From the NCBI GenBank assembly GCA_963555705.1, contig OY743172.1, forward strand, positions 19,839,446 through 19,903,445: 64,000 bases of DNA, read 5' to 3'. The notes beneath the pieces are model-generated. The model had not been told where the DNA came from. It ran no database searches and saw only the letters and a program-made list of their open reading frames with translations. Both the position numbers and the translations under genes were made by a program. Source of the stretch: Ligustrum vulgare (taxonomy: Eukaryota; Streptophyta; Magnoliopsida; Lamiales; Oleaceae). Position 1 is the stretch's first letter, and every line of letters starts with the position of its first letter. Below are positions 1-11,224 of this stretch, one piece after another.

Positions 1-658
1 CCAAGTTCCCTCAGGCAAGGAACTTCTCTCAGGAATGGAAGCGAAATATTGAAATTGCTCGAAGCTATCTTGAGAAAGCTCAGAAACGATATAAGAAGTC
101 TGCTGATCTGAAACGTCGGTTTGTCGAGTTCAATGTGGGAGATCTGGTTATGGTTAAACTTCCCGACAGAAATTGCTACAAGCTCACCAGAGGGAAAGAC
201 TCTAGATTGGTTCCAAAGTACATTGGCCAGTACCTATTGTGAAGAGAATCGGGAAGGTGGCTTACAGAGTAGATCTCCCGTCATGGTGCAAAATTCACAA
301 GGTTCTCCATGTCGATGTTCTTAAGCCATATTTTGCAGACAAGGAAGATACATCCAGAAACAAGCCGAAACGACCAGTGTTCGAATTGAAGAAAATGGGA
401 AAGAAGGTTGTTGAAGCTATTCTTGATCACCGAGTCACACGAGCTTCCAAGCAGAATCATCAAGAGTACTTGGTAAAGTGGAGCGGATGCAGTAGTGAGG
501 AGAATACTTGGGAAAGAGGAAAAGACCTTAGTGCCTTCAAGCATCTCATTGAAGAATATCATAAAGGGATGGCACCGAGGACGTTGCCAAAACAAATGGG
601 GGAGAATGTCAAGGACCGCAGCTATCACTTAGCCCCTTACTTCAGCCGCACTCTGTAA
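1..658 (+). pseudogene. Ty3/gypsy chromovirus integrase C-terminus plus chromodomain, broken
   Basis: This is the 3' end of a Ty3/gypsy pol gene that begins left of the window. From base 3 the reading frame encodes the integrase tail (AYLEKAQKRYKKSAD-like, then VGDLVMVKLP) and ends in a stop at 241-243. A second frame opens at 239 and continues the GPY/F-type module (RIGKVAYRVDLP, VLHVDVLKPYF). It then carries a chromodomain with the usual aromatic/acidic pattern (VEAILDHRV, YLVKWSG, ENTWE, LIEEY). The two pieces are collinear with an intact chromoviral integrase, so a frameshift near 239 separates them. Chromodomains of this group are thought to steer integration to heterochromatin. A degraded chromovirus is nearly certain; the lineage (Tekay or Reina type) is not resolved. 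Confidence 0.88.
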
Positions 659-1040
659 ATATTATGTAAATTATTGTAATTCCATTTTAATTGTAAAAGT
701 TTATTATGATTCTTCAGCCCTTTTAACGTTTACTGATGTAACTTAGGTTTTTTCCCCGAAGTCTATTATAGGGAGTATAAGATTTTAAAGCTTTCAAAAA
801 CTTTCCGGTGTTTCCCCTGACACCAACATTTGTAACTTACTGCTTTCAACAATTGATGTAATTTACTACTTTCAACAATCAATGAACAGTCATGTTCCAA
901 TGAATTCAAGTCTTCTCTTGTAAAGTTTTATTTCATTTGTAATCAAGTTCAACTTCGTCCCGAAGCAAGTGAGAAAAGGCGGAAGGTAATCTAGCGGAGC
1001 AAACTACTGCCGCACGGTGCCCCTTTCTGTGCTAAGAGGA
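659..1040 (+). other. 3' non-coding tail of the chromovirus remnant, possible LTR piece
   Basis: No reading frame of interest is present. The stretch directly follows the chromodomain stop and contains repeated phrases such as 'actttcaacaat' and a small inverted pair 'ggtgt...acacc' near 806-825. It most likely belongs to the 3' untranslated region or LTR of the chromovirus. No clear polypurine tract, TG...CA pair or second LTR copy was found, so the boundary is a guess. Confidence 0.35.
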
Positions 1041-1370
1041 AAGGCGTCCCGTGAAACACGGACACGTCGACACGTGATTTTTTGAAAAGTTAGGACGCGA
1101 CACGTTAGGGACACGCAAATTAATTTTTTTTAATTTATTATTATTTTAGTCTTATTACAAACAACACATTGTATATTTATTAAATCAAAATGCGGATATC
1201 AAATAAAAACAAACTTGTAAGTTAGATTTATCATTTTTTTAATTGCATGCATTTCACCTCTTCTCCTTTTTCATTTTGATATATATGGTGTAGCTCCGAC
1301 ACGTGTCGAAGAGTGTCGATGTCGGACACGACACGCTGGCTCCCGACAGAGTGTCGGTGCAACCTAGATT
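1041..1370. repeat. GTGTCG/CGACAC-rich repeat, MITE-like
   Basis: Both ends of this stretch are dense in 'gacacg', 'cgacac' and 'gtgtcg' words: 1055-1105 on the left and 1296-1360 on the right. They flank an AT-rich core. The right arm includes the palindrome CGACACGTGTCG near 1298. The arms can partly pair in inverted orientation, as in a short non-autonomous DNA transposon, but no exact terminal repeat or target duplication could be fixed. Confidence 0.35.
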
Positions 1371-2484
1371 AAAATAATCAAACCCATATGAGTGGGTGTA
1401 CAATAAATGTACAACAAAAAGTTTACACATAGGTTTATTCAAAAAAATTCATCTCCTAAATATGTACCAGTATCCGATACTCGAACCTTCCAAGCAACAT
1501 AGGTGATGTCCAAGCCTAAACCAACCCAATGAAAAGGCAGAATAAATTGGATTTTCTCGTTTCAGTTATAAATCTAATAGGGTTACTTCTAATTACGTAA
1601 ATCAATATTTCTAACCACATTAGGTAATCTCATTGACATTGTTCTAATGTATTTTGAGCAGTGGTAGCAATGTTGTCAGTAAGTGGTCTTCTATACATTG
1701 TTACACAATTCAAAAGATTGAAATCATAAAACATAACATAGCTTACTGGAATCAAACTTTCAAGAAAACAAATTTTACTAGGTAAAACCTTAAAGACTCG
1801 TTCCATTACCTGATGCATAACATGACACTGAGCATTGAAATTCATGATTAGATGCAACATTATTTACAACTAATGTCAGCGTGTAGACCAAGCTCAAACA
1901 CGTTCTGAAAGAGCTTGATGCTAGCAATAATTACCAAGCAATTAAAGGGGAACATACTGAAGGCTTTGAAGAATTAGTGAACTTTTTCCCTTTTTTGATA
2001 GTCCAGTTGGTATCGTGCTGATAGGGATTAGATAAGGAAATGGATCAGCAGTTCAAAACACGTCATTAACACAAGATAAAATTGCTTCAGATATAGTCTT
2101 CCCATAGTTGAATTAGAAGTCTGGTCTTTATAGCAGCAAAACAGAGAAAGCAAGCCAAGAAATTAAGAGCTGACTTAAATTGAATAGCGAATGTTATCTT
2201 TGATACACAAAAATCATAAATTCAGACGCAAGTGATAGATGCCGCAACTCAATATATATCCCACCTCGAAAAATTGCTGACACGGTACACTGATATATTT
2301 ATGTTTCATCATGTTTGTTCATCACAGGAAAAAGTCTGTGGAATAAATAGCAGGCAGTAAAAGCTCGCATTCATATCAAATATTGATAAATATAACACTT
2401 CTCATAAAAGACTACATGATATGGTGAATATGTTATTAATAGCACATAAGCAAAAGGTACATTTAAGTATAATATGAAACACAC
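1371..2484. other. No gene recognised; possible large intron of the EMB1974-like gene
   Basis: The stretch is AT-rich. The exon ending at 2485 has a good GT donor on the minus strand. A following exon was looked for here and none with convincing splice sites or homology was seen. If the gene is whole, this belongs to an intron of more than 2.4 kb that also holds the chromovirus remnant. If not, the gene is truncated here. Confidence 0.3.
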
Positions 2485-4130
2485 CTTAAAGATATGCTTG
2501 TTAGATAACAAAATAGGAAAAGAAATATATTCCTTGATGATCGTCTGGAGTAAATGTGTAGATACATCATTAATGCAAATTGACCTGCTGTGCTGAAAAG
2601 CCAAAACTTGAAGGAAAGGATGCCTGCAGCATCCAGATGTGACAAGTGTGAAATGATCTATTTGTTCTCATATATGTTAAGATCTAAAGAACTTGGTGAG
2701 ACGTCAATGTTCAATTACCTTTGCTTAAGTGATTTCACTTTCTCAAATGTGATCACAATATCGTCATGTGATGTAAAAGAGTCTTCATTGTATTCACCAG
2801 CAAGAACTAAGAAAGTTCCATCTTTTTTATACCCACTGGTGTTGCCAGTTTCATTCAACCAACAGTGAGAAGCACCTGCAATTTCATCCAAATTTTAGAC
2901 AGATTTACATCAAAGTTCGAACCCAGGGAACACAATGCAACTGCTAATGACAACAAGAAAGATGAACTATAATTGGTTAATATACATGTTCTTCTTTTTA
3001 TGCCTCATTCTTAGGAGCGAAACTGAACCAAATTATGCAGAGTCACCTTGAGGCTCATTTAGTGAAGATCGAACGACGGACAAAAGATCAGCTTCTGAAA
3101 GTAGCTTCTTCTTTGTTTCTGATACTGTGGAATACCTGAAAAAGGCTATCATAGTTAGGAGACTCAAAAGTGAGAGACAAATGAAGTTTAAACCACATAA
3201 TTAAATTTATAGCTAAAGAGAAGAAAATGTATGTTCAATCTCTAGAACACTAGGACTTATTTGAAACAAGATGCAAAAATATATGAACAGATGGAGATAT
3301 AACTATTTCTAAGTGATGGCCAATGACAAGTAAAAGAAGAGAGGACTATAAACACATGGGAAAAAGAAGGGGAAAGCGTAAAATTCAACATCAGTCATCT
3401 GATTTCTAAATTTTCTACTAGACTGATGTCTTTGCATGTCTTTTGGAGTTCAGGATTGTGATTGAGCGGAAAACCACCACTCAAGTTTGAACATTATTTT
3501 CCTGCTGGATTCTGAGCTCACGTTTCAATTAAAAATAAAATAAAATAAATAAAAATTAACATTAACATTAATATTTTTCTGCTTCAAATAAATTATACCG
3601 GTGGATAGAACTTGTGAGAGTGTTCAATAATAAAAATTGAAAGGCCCTATCCATCACATTTGTATTAGCCACACAACAAAATACTCTTAACACTGGTGGG
3701 AATGTATAGAAAGAAAAAACTTAAAACAAGCCATAACAACATATACCAAATTAAGAAAAGTATTTGAAAGTTTCTACCTTTCACCAAAACAACCTCTCCA
3801 TCCAGGCCTAGTGCCGATGCTCATGCTCACATTACGCGCAGAAGTTGAGTAACTAACAAAAAATTCTATGCTTCTTCCGAATAGCCCACGCGGATTACCT
3901 ATGAAAGAAAAACGACAACACCCTTTTCAATTTCACATATTTTCTTTATTGTCACAAAATTACAGGAAAAGAATCTCCAAAATATTCACATTCTTATCCT
4001 TGGACGAAGCACTATTCAAGTATTATTATCTTGAAAATTGGGTGGGGGGGGAATATTTTTCCACTTCACCTGGGTAAAACTTGGGCAAAATCCGAGAAAT
4101 TTGTAGCAAGCGTCGGAATTTGGAAGACAT
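2485..4130 (-). CDS. EMB1974: EMB1974-like NHL-domain protein, N-terminal thioredoxin-like part (exons 1-5, 3' exons not in window)
   Basis: Five minus-strand exons with GT...AG borders join in frame: 4070-4130, 3778-3898, 3047-3135, 2719-2875 and 2485-2623 (567 nt, 189 codons, ending in phase 0). The ATG at 4130 opens a basic, Arg-rich leader (MSSKFRRLLQISRILPKF) typical of an organelle presequence. Later segments read SHCWLNE, then GTFLVLAGEY, then LQVLAFQHS and IIKEYISFPILLSNK. This spacing fits a thioredoxin-like fold as found before the NHL repeats of plant EMB1974-type proteins. The family match is from memory; the exon model is read directly from the sequence. The NHL repeats should lie in later exons, which are missing here or lie left of the window. 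EMB1974 is an embryo-lethality locus in Arabidopsis; its biochemical role is not known to me. The introns contain nothing recognised. Confidence 0.62.
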
Positions 4131-4685
4131 TTTCCTACACAGTATTATTCCTAATTTCCTATAATTATTTTGAATTCTATCAGGGTTTTATTTTGTTGAT
4201 GTGTACATCAGTACATATAAATGGAAATTTGTTGGCGTCAGCGGAAATGAAAATGACTTGTAGGGGTCTGGCAGTTTGAGTTTAAGCTTGTAACGGGTCA
4301 ATCGGATATAACCAAATCTAGGCTGGCTGCTTGGACCTGCCACGACCTCGAACCCCTCCGGAAACTTCACGGCCTCATTACCATGACTAGCCCACACACT
4401 GCCTTACTTGAATTGAACTCCAGCAAACAAATGAACATACAACAAGCACAACACTCTCTTGTACTACACATACCCACATAACAAACTAAATTGTGGGTGT
4501 GGTGGATGCCGGCAATGGCAGCAGAGGCTGCCGGCGGTATGCATTGTATGAACTATGAATTGCGAGGGTGAAGGGGTTTTCTGGGTATGGGTCATTTTAG
4601 GGGGTATTGGAACAGGGCCGGGTAGTGGTCTATGTGGGTTGGGGGTTCGGTATTGGGTTTGTGTGGTGGGCTTCGGTGGGAGCTT
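4131..4685 (-). promoter_or_regulatory. Upstream region of the EMB1974-like gene
   Basis: This sequence lies between the predicted ATG at 4130 and the first transposon-like terminus near 4686, so it should carry the promoter. An AT-rich stretch around 4212-4226 could serve as a TATA region on the minus strand. Further out the DNA becomes GT/GC rich (4560-4690). No firm motif can be assigned. Confidence 0.3.
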
Positions 4686-6225
4686 GGGTATTATTACGGG
4701 AAAATATATAAATAAGGTAATTATAAATACAAATTTTAAAATCAAGATGAAACTTTTATAATTTCAAAAATTAGATTATAATTAAAATTAATTAATTAAA
4801 TTAAGTAATTAAAAATATTTTGCTGATTATTATATATATTAAAATCACAAGTTGTATAATTTCAAGTCACAAAATACAAATTTTAAGGTCACAAATAATG
4901 TCAAAGTCACAATATCAAAGGAGTAGGTCATAAATTTAATTTAATTTTCGGTTACAATAACAAATTTTCAATTCAAAACTGATTTTAAGGTCACAATTTA
5001 TAAAATCAATAAGTTACAAAATGTCAACTTAGTCGGTCTGAATTATTTTTAGGTCACAACTCATCAAATTATTAGTTCACAAATATTTTGAGTCACAATT
5101 ATTAAATTATTAGGTCACAATTGATTTATCAGTTACTTGGTCACATATTTTTTAAGTAACAATTATTAAATTTTGAGGTCCCATCTCACATTAACCGAAT
5201 CTGACCACAACGTCGCCACTCCCTCCTCCCCCTCCGACACACCCACAGCCATCCACAACCATCACAGTACCAACGCTGCTGCCGTCGCCGCCATCTCAAC
5301 GACGTCACCATGATCGACGCCTCAACAAAAAAAAAAAATCATTGCAACATCATTGCTTGAACTGCATCACCACCTACAACCGGAAAATACCGTCGTCGTC
5401 GCCTCAACCTCAACCAAAGACCAAAAGCGCAATCGACATCCAACACCATGCTGCAAACACAAACATCACACCACCACCATCAACACACACTACGGCACCA
5501 CTGCATCCACCAAATCGCCACAGTCACCGCATCCACCTCCAGCACCACATCACCATGCCTCGCCATACCACGGCCCCACCCACCACCGCAACACCTCAAT
5601 GCTATCTCACCATCCCCACCACCTCTGAGGCTGTGACACAAACTATTTAAAGATCTTTTGCCTCTAGATCTGAGAATCTCCACCATTGGTGAAGTGGAAG
5701 TCGAAATCATGTGCCTCGGAAACCGTTATTCCTTGCGAAGTCCAAATTGTGCACATCAGTATGAATCGGCGTAGACGTCGCGACGAACTGCTTTGTCGTG
5801 TCGAAGAGGAGCAAAGACGAGGGTAAAACTGAAATAAGAAGTCGTGTATGCCACCATCCGTGGTTTCTGAGAGTGTGTCGTCGTATGTGGTTTGGAGGGT
5901 GGTATGGTTATGGGTAAAGTTGTTACCGGTGGTGATGAAGCTCTGGAAATGGCTGTGGTGTGGATATACAGAGAGAGAGTTTGGAAAATGATTGATTGCC
6001 AATTGAATTATGCTTTACGTGGGGAAGGGTGGGTATTAAGGTTAGTGGTAGATATTAATTATTAATAACAATTAAATGATATTCATATTATTATTAACAT
6101 TAAAAAAAAATTATAACCTGATTCTTGAATAAATATCTTATAAAGCTAATTTTTTATTTTTGAAGTTAAAAAACCTGTGTGAACGTAATTTCCACTATTA
6201 TTAATTAATGGGCTAAAAGTAAAAT
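4686..6225. mobile_element. Non-autonomous Mutator-like element with 'ggtcacaa'-rich ends
   Basis: The left end (about 4686-5180) begins with a 'gggtattattacgggaaaat'-type sequence, turns AT-rich, and then repeats 'ggtcacaa' at roughly 20-60 bp spacing (for example near 4890, 4990, 5050, 5115). The core (5200-5990) is GC-richer, with CCACCACC-type runs that give spurious long frames. The right end (about 6010-6225) resembles the left end in reverse orientation ('attcttgaataaat', 'aggttataat'). The design matches plant TIR-MULE or Pack-MULE type elements. The exact termini and the 9-bp target duplication were not resolved. Confidence 0.4.
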
Positions 6226-6244
6226 AGTAGGTTTAAAGGATTGG

Positions 6245-7745
6245 GAATAATGAGGGGATCCCATAATTAAGGTGGAAGTTACACCCACCCCTATTTTATA
6301 AGTACCAAATTCATAAATAAGATCAAACTTGAATTACTTTAAAAATCAGGTTTTAATTAAGATTTTAATTAATTAAAAAAATTATATAATAATATTTTAG
6401 AATTAAATTAATTACACAATCATATCTTTATTTTACACAACTTCAAACCCCAACCTAATTATTTCTCTCTCTACATATAACACTATCTCCGTCATCTCTT
6501 CCACCACCCCTTCCCCGTCGTACACATCCATCCCCGCTGGAGTTAGTTGCTGCTGAATCGCTCACCACTCATCGCGCGCAAGCAACGGCGCCGATGTTCT
6601 GTTCGTCGCTGCTTCTTTTTGCCGCTCACCTTGCACGCAATGCAGCGGCACCGCTGCATCGCCTTGCGTGCCTCTACTTCTGTTCGTCGCTACATCACCT
6701 TGCGCGCGATGCAGATGCGCCGTTGTTTTATTCCACCGTGCCCGCTGAACTCCACCACTTATTCAATGTCTCAGGAGATTTCAAGGTAACCGCCAGCGTC
6801 GATGCACAGATCTTGCAGCACGCTACTGGATCAAGTAGCATTCTGGCAGATCTAGTCGTGGTCCCGCTGAGATCGAGAGGGATTATGGTTGTAGCGGTCC
6901 CGCTGCTTTGGTTGAGGCAGGGGCAGCGACTTGCAGCGGCGTGGTTTGCCCTTTTTTGTAACTTTGATTGGTGGTGGTTCAGCCAACGTGAAATGGTGGC
7001 GGAGGTGATGAGGGAAGGAGTTTGACTTTTGGTCTTGGGAGTTTGACATGGTGTACAATTTACTGGCGGTAGTGATGGAGGTCGTGGTGATAGTCATGGC
7101 GGTGGTGTTGAGACGTTAGCGACGGTAGGTGTTGATTGTGCTAGATGCTGTGACCTTGACAAATTTGAGGGGTAGGGCTATGTTGTAGGTCGTGAGTGTG
7201 GTTCATGGTGTTAGATTGGTGGTGGTTTGTCGCTGGTGGTGGTGGTGGTGGTGGAGGTCGCGCTGTGGCGTAAGCGGCGGTGGTGGTGGTGAGGCAGCTG
7301 CAGGTTGATTGTTCAAAATGTTGACTTGATAAATGTGACTTAAAAAAAAGTGACCTAATGATTTTTAATTTGTGACCAAGAAATTATATAAATTTCACCT
7401 GATAATTTGATAATTATTACTTAAAAAATTTGTGACCTAATAATCTAATACATTATGACCTAGAAAAAAGTCTAGATTGACTAATTTGACATTTGTGTGA
7501 CCTAATGATTTAGTAATTTGTGACCTTGACATCAGTTGTAAAACTTGTGACTTAAAAGATTTGGGTTTGTGACATCAAATTATGTAATGTTATGACCACA
7601 ATATGTATAATTAATAAAATATTTTTAATTATTTAACATAAATAATGAATATTAGTTACATTCTTATTTTTGAAATCTTTATTTGTAAACCCCTTAATTA
7701 TGTATTTTTCCCATAATTAAGCCCACTCATATATTTAGATTTAAA
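6245..7745. mobile_element. Second non-autonomous element of the same 'ggtcaca' family
   Basis: A new left-type end starts near 6245 ('cataattaaggtggaagtta', then 'aaatcaggttttaattaag'). The GC-rich core (6500-7300) ends in GGTGGTGG runs. The right end (7320-7745) repeats 'gtgacctaa' and 'gtgaccttgac', the reverse complement of the 'ggtcacaa' motif of the 4.9-kb end. Its last part ('ccttaattatgtatttttcc') mirrors the 4686 terminus, so this right end could also pair with that one as a 3-kb composite. Open frames in the core are low-complexity and are not called as genes. Confidence 0.4.
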
Positions 7746-8240
7746 ATCCTTAAAATCAGGTTATTTTATATTATTTTATCAAATCAGTTATAATTTGGAT
7801 CACAATTTCTCTCTCTAAAAACAATCTACAGGGCTTCATTTCTCTCTCTACGCCCTCTCTCTTCCCCCTCCGATGAACCACCATCACCATCTCCAATCAA
7901 TCGCCACCACCGACAACACCAACGCAGATCATCATCGTCGTCGTCATCATCATTATCATCAACTAACGCTACCCATATATCAAATTTCCTCTTTGAAAAC
8001 TACAAATTAGACCTTCGAGCCCTAATTCCATGCCCCAAATTGAATTGAAATTCTTCTCCTCTCTGATCAACTCGATTGTTGACATCAGTTCAATATAAAT
8101 TTCTTTGTGTGCATTTTTGGCGGAGCTATTATGGTTGCAGTGAGGATAAAGTTTGAGGGATGGTCGAGGTATGATGTTGCCATTGACTTTGAGAGAGAGA
8201 GAGTGTTGCTGTTAATGGATAACAGGGACTATTTTAGGGT
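7746..8240. mobile_element. Partial left end of a third element of the same family
   Basis: Directly after the preceding element another left-type end is seen ('aaatccttaaaatcaggtta' near 7743-7765). It is followed by 'ctctctctctac' pyrimidine tracts and a CACCATCACC-type core, the same order of parts as at 6245-6560. No matching right end was recognised, so it is probably truncated. Confidence 0.3.
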
Positions 8241-8695
8241 AAGTTAGATGAAGTTTGAAATTGTAGCTACAATGTAGGTAATATGTGGTAGTAACGATAG
8301 CATTAGACTGCGATAACCTTGTTGGATTGTAGTAGACAACTAGTATATTGTCGATGGTGTTGATGCTCTCATGGTTGAAGATCAGTGAGAGGGTGATTAT
8401 TCTATCAACAAAAGAGTGTTCAAGAATAATCTTATACCAAAGACGTTATCATTTTTTATTTTTATTTTTTCCTCAGACAAATTTTACCACGGTAGCAAAA
8501 ATCCTCAATCTTAGACATGTTGTCTTGAATCTTGATTACAATCATGTATGCCCACCAAAAAATGTCATCAATTAAGCAATAAGTCATTGGCAGTTCTACT
8601 AAAAGGTCTCTTTTCCATCATAGTAACGAAAATATATTGAGGACAAGATGGTATAAAAGGTCTTCAACAAGGTTGCCATCTCACTCTAGCCCCAT
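8241..8695. other. No gene recognised
   Basis: Unremarkable AT-rich intergenic sequence. Short open frames here have no recognisable motifs. Confidence 0.4.
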
Positions 8696-9480
8696 TGATG
8701 TGTTCCGGACCCTCGACAATCGGAGTCATAGCAGGCTTGGCGGGAAAATTTAAATATTCAAGCCAAAACAAGAATTCAACAGGTTCGACGAGCTTTGAAG
8801 ATCAAACCGTGTCGAAAAGAACCAGAAAATTAAGCAGCAGGCCTTTTACGGCCGTAACACAATTATCGCAAATTTGAGTTGAACCTTCATTACGGCCGTA
8901 AAGAATATGGTCACGGTCGTAAGTCTTAAACAGAAAGTCATTTACGACCGTAAATGAGTTCATCACGGCCGTAAATCTAATTTTCTAGATTTTTGGGGAT
9001 TTTGATTATTTTTCCATTTTTAATTATTTGTTTGCCTATTTTAGAATCTTAGTCTAATTAGAATTCTATTTTGAGTAGATTAGCGACTAAGGTTTTAGTT
9101 TGCTTATTTATACGTTTTTTCCATTCATTGTAATCAGACTTTGATTTTTAATATAAACAGTTTTTATTGAGAATTCAATAAAAGATATAGGTGGGTTCCT
9201 ATGTTTTCGAACTTATCAAGAATATTTCTTGTGGCGTTCAAATACCGAACTTATCAAATATTTCTTGAGAATATTTGTGGCGTTCAAATCAGAGACTTAT
9301 TAAGGAGATTGGGCAATTCCTTGTGGTGTTTCGAAAGTCGTGGTTCTTTATTCCGCATCGTTGAGTCATCGCGTCGTGAATATCGGGTCATGATTCATCC
9401 GTCCAACCACAACCTGAGTTCGAAACTTTGGGGCATTTCTTCCGCGTTTCGAATCTCATCACCCATATTGCAGTAGGTCA
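8696..9480 (+). mobile_element. LTR-like retroelement remnant or solo LTR
   Basis: The segment starts near a 'tgtgttccggaccctcgaca' sequence. It carries an array of TTACGGCCGTAA palindromes at 8838-8975, then a T-rich stretch with a possible poly(A) signal ('ttcaataaaag', 9173-9183). It continues with repeated phrases 'cgaacttatcaa' and 'ttgtggcgttcaaat' (9207-9300) and ends near 'gcagtaggtcaagg'. This composition resembles plant Ty3 LTRs. No coding domain, second LTR or clean target duplication was found, so the extent and class are tentative. Confidence 0.35.
8836..8975. repeat. Cluster of TTACGGCCGTAA-type palindromes
   Basis: Five copies of the 12-bp palindrome TTACGGCCGTAA or close variants occur in 140 bp: near 8847, 8893, 8914 (tcacggtcgtaa), 8942 (ttacgaccgtaa) and 8965 (tcacggccgtaa). 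Spacings alternate at about 21-28 and 46 bp. Variants differ mainly by C/T and G/A changes. Confidence 0.75.
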
Positions 9481-9544
9481 AGGTGTACATGATAAAATGG
9501 GTATCAGATTTTCAGTTGTCCAAGATGACTTTCTGTAAATCGAG

Positions 9545-10074
9545 CTACCCACTGCAATAACTTGAAGGCACCTCAGAAAGTTCCTGCCTTCCTCACTCCT
9601 CACCAAGCTTCGAAATGAAAGACTTTAACATTGCAGCAGCCTCAACGCATAGCATGTGATTGTATTCATCATCTTCATAATTAGTCATTGCCTTTGCCTT
9701 CTTATCCCAAGGATTCCATACAACTGCGTTTGGAAGCCCATCTTTACGGATCACAAATGTCTGTTCTTTTCATTATTTAGAATTGCAATCTTTGTGGATA
9801 TGTTGAGGTATATTTTGTCCACTTCTAATTTGAAAGTAATTGCATCTCCCTGTTCAGTGAAGCGTTGCTTGTTCTACAAATTATCAAGATAATCCAGAGT
9901 TTCCAATCCTTTGACTCGAACTTCACTGATATCTGAAGCAGAAAAATAAGCGTGATATGCAAATGTAAAAGGCTTTACATCAGTGCTGGTATTCCTGATA
10001 CGAGACGTCAACATAATATCTCCAGAAGGTCCCAAAGTTACCCGTAAGTGAAACTCTAAACTATGGTATACCAA
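9545..10074 (-). pseudogene. Glucose-6-phosphate 1-epimerase (apospory-associated protein C type) retropseudogene
   Basis: The family interconverts the alpha and beta anomers of glucose-6-phosphate. Residues equivalent to the C-terminal half of the enzyme are encoded from 10074 down. The first open block reads HSLEFHLRVTLG, GDIMLTSRIRNT, AYHAYFSASDISEVRV and GLETLDYLDNL. An in-frame TAG follows at about 9873. Recognisable parts continue (QRFTEQGDAITF, then after a frameshift FVIRKDGLPNAVVWNPWDKKAKAM, HMLCVEAAA). A TGA replaces the Trp codon in the final G-E-E-W-x-G-R-Q-E-L motif, and the natural end SSYC precedes a stop at 9545-9547. The blocks run on without introns although plant epimerase genes are intron-rich, so a reverse-transcribed, 5'-truncated copy is likely. 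Confidence 0.85.
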
Positions 10075-10387
10075 AGACTTTATCTATGCTGATATTGGAG
10101 ATAAATTTGGGGTTCATCCAACACCAGATGGGCTGATATAGAGAGATGGTTGAGGTTGTTGCATCCATAGGAAATTCAATGTGTTGAAGATGATGATGGA
10201 GTATATGAGACTAAGAGTTTTGACTTTGAACCTAGTGCTCATTCTTCTTTGAGGCAATGTATGTTGCTGGTATAATGTTATGGTATGTATAGGATGATAT
10301 GGTTATGGCCGTAAGTACTTGAGTTTGAGTTAGAAAACAGGGCAATCAATGGGCTGGGCCTGGTGATGAAGTGTTGGGATAACTGTA
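10075..10387. other. No gene recognised
   Basis: Sequence upstream of the epimerase pseudogene. It does not match the missing N-terminal half of that protein and shows no other recognisable content. Confidence 0.4.
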
Positions 10388-10935
10388 GTGAAAGTTACAA
10401 TTGTAATTAATTGAAACTGTAATTGATTGCATGATGTAATTAAGTTGCAATTGTAGTTGTAATTAATGTGGATGTAACTAATTAAATTAATTTTAGCAAA
10501 AAAAAATATGTCATGTTTTACAAATTCATTAGTTAAATTAATTGCAAAAGTAAAATAAAATTGTAATTGTAATTAATCACAAACTGTAATTTATTACAAT
10601 TCGTAACTAATTTAAATAATTTTTTTTTTTTAAAAAAAAGAAGAAATTCTGAGTGACTTATAATATACAATTAAGTTACAATAGTAATTACTTATTTACA
10701 ATTGTAATTAATTTCAAAGATGAAATAAAGTTGCAATTTTAATTAATTACAAATTGTAATTTATTATAGACTAATGTAATTATGTCGCATTTGTAATTAA
10801 GTTATAATTAATTACAATTCGTAATTGATTACAATTACAACGACAACTTAATTGTAACTTAATTAGTTAGTTACATGTGTAATTGATTAAAAAATTAAAA
10901 ATAAGTTACAATTGTAATTAATTACAAACTTTCAA
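10388..10935. repeat. Low-complexity 'gtaattaattacaa' repeat tract
   Basis: About 550 bp are built from variants of 'ttgtaattaattacaa' and 'gttgcaattgtaatta', in both orientations, with little other sequence. The unit is self-complementary, so the tract can form many small hairpins. No open frame or transposon end was identified in it. Confidence 0.7.
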
Positions 10936-11093
10936 CATGATTTTCATTGCATGATTACTTGATTTTGATAATATGTTTAACATTCTTAAAATATCTTTTA
11001 AAATACCTGATTTTTAAAAATTGGTCCCTTAAAGGTTTGTACTTGTGTACTTAACCCAATAATGAGTGTTTTTTATATTGTTTAAAAAGATTT

Positions 11094-11215
11094 TTTTTTT
11101 TAAAAATGAATAGTAATTTTTAGGAGAATAGATTGTTAAAATTTGGTTGAAAAGTCAAATATTGTGAACTTAACTTTTAATCGATTGTCGAGATTGAGTA
11201 CCGTAGAAAAAATTA
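11094..11215. mobile_element. MITE copy related to 35325-35475
   Basis: The segment contains 'ttggttgaaaagtcaaa', 'attgtgaacttaa' and 'cgagattgag', which recur in the same order and with similar spacing at about 35365-35430. Shared sequence at two distant sites points to a short dispersed element. Termini were not determined. Confidence 0.4.
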
Positions 11216-11224
11216 ATGAAAATC

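Noticed and set aside
5342..5650. Overlapping plus-strand frames rich in His, Thr and Pro
   Set aside because: They follow CCACCA/CATCAC low-complexity DNA in three frames at once and belong to a transposon core; no domain is visible.
6547..7097. Frames of 80-143 codons on both strands
   Set aside because: Low-complexity GC-rich transposon core; the peptides have no recognisable motif and appear on both strands.
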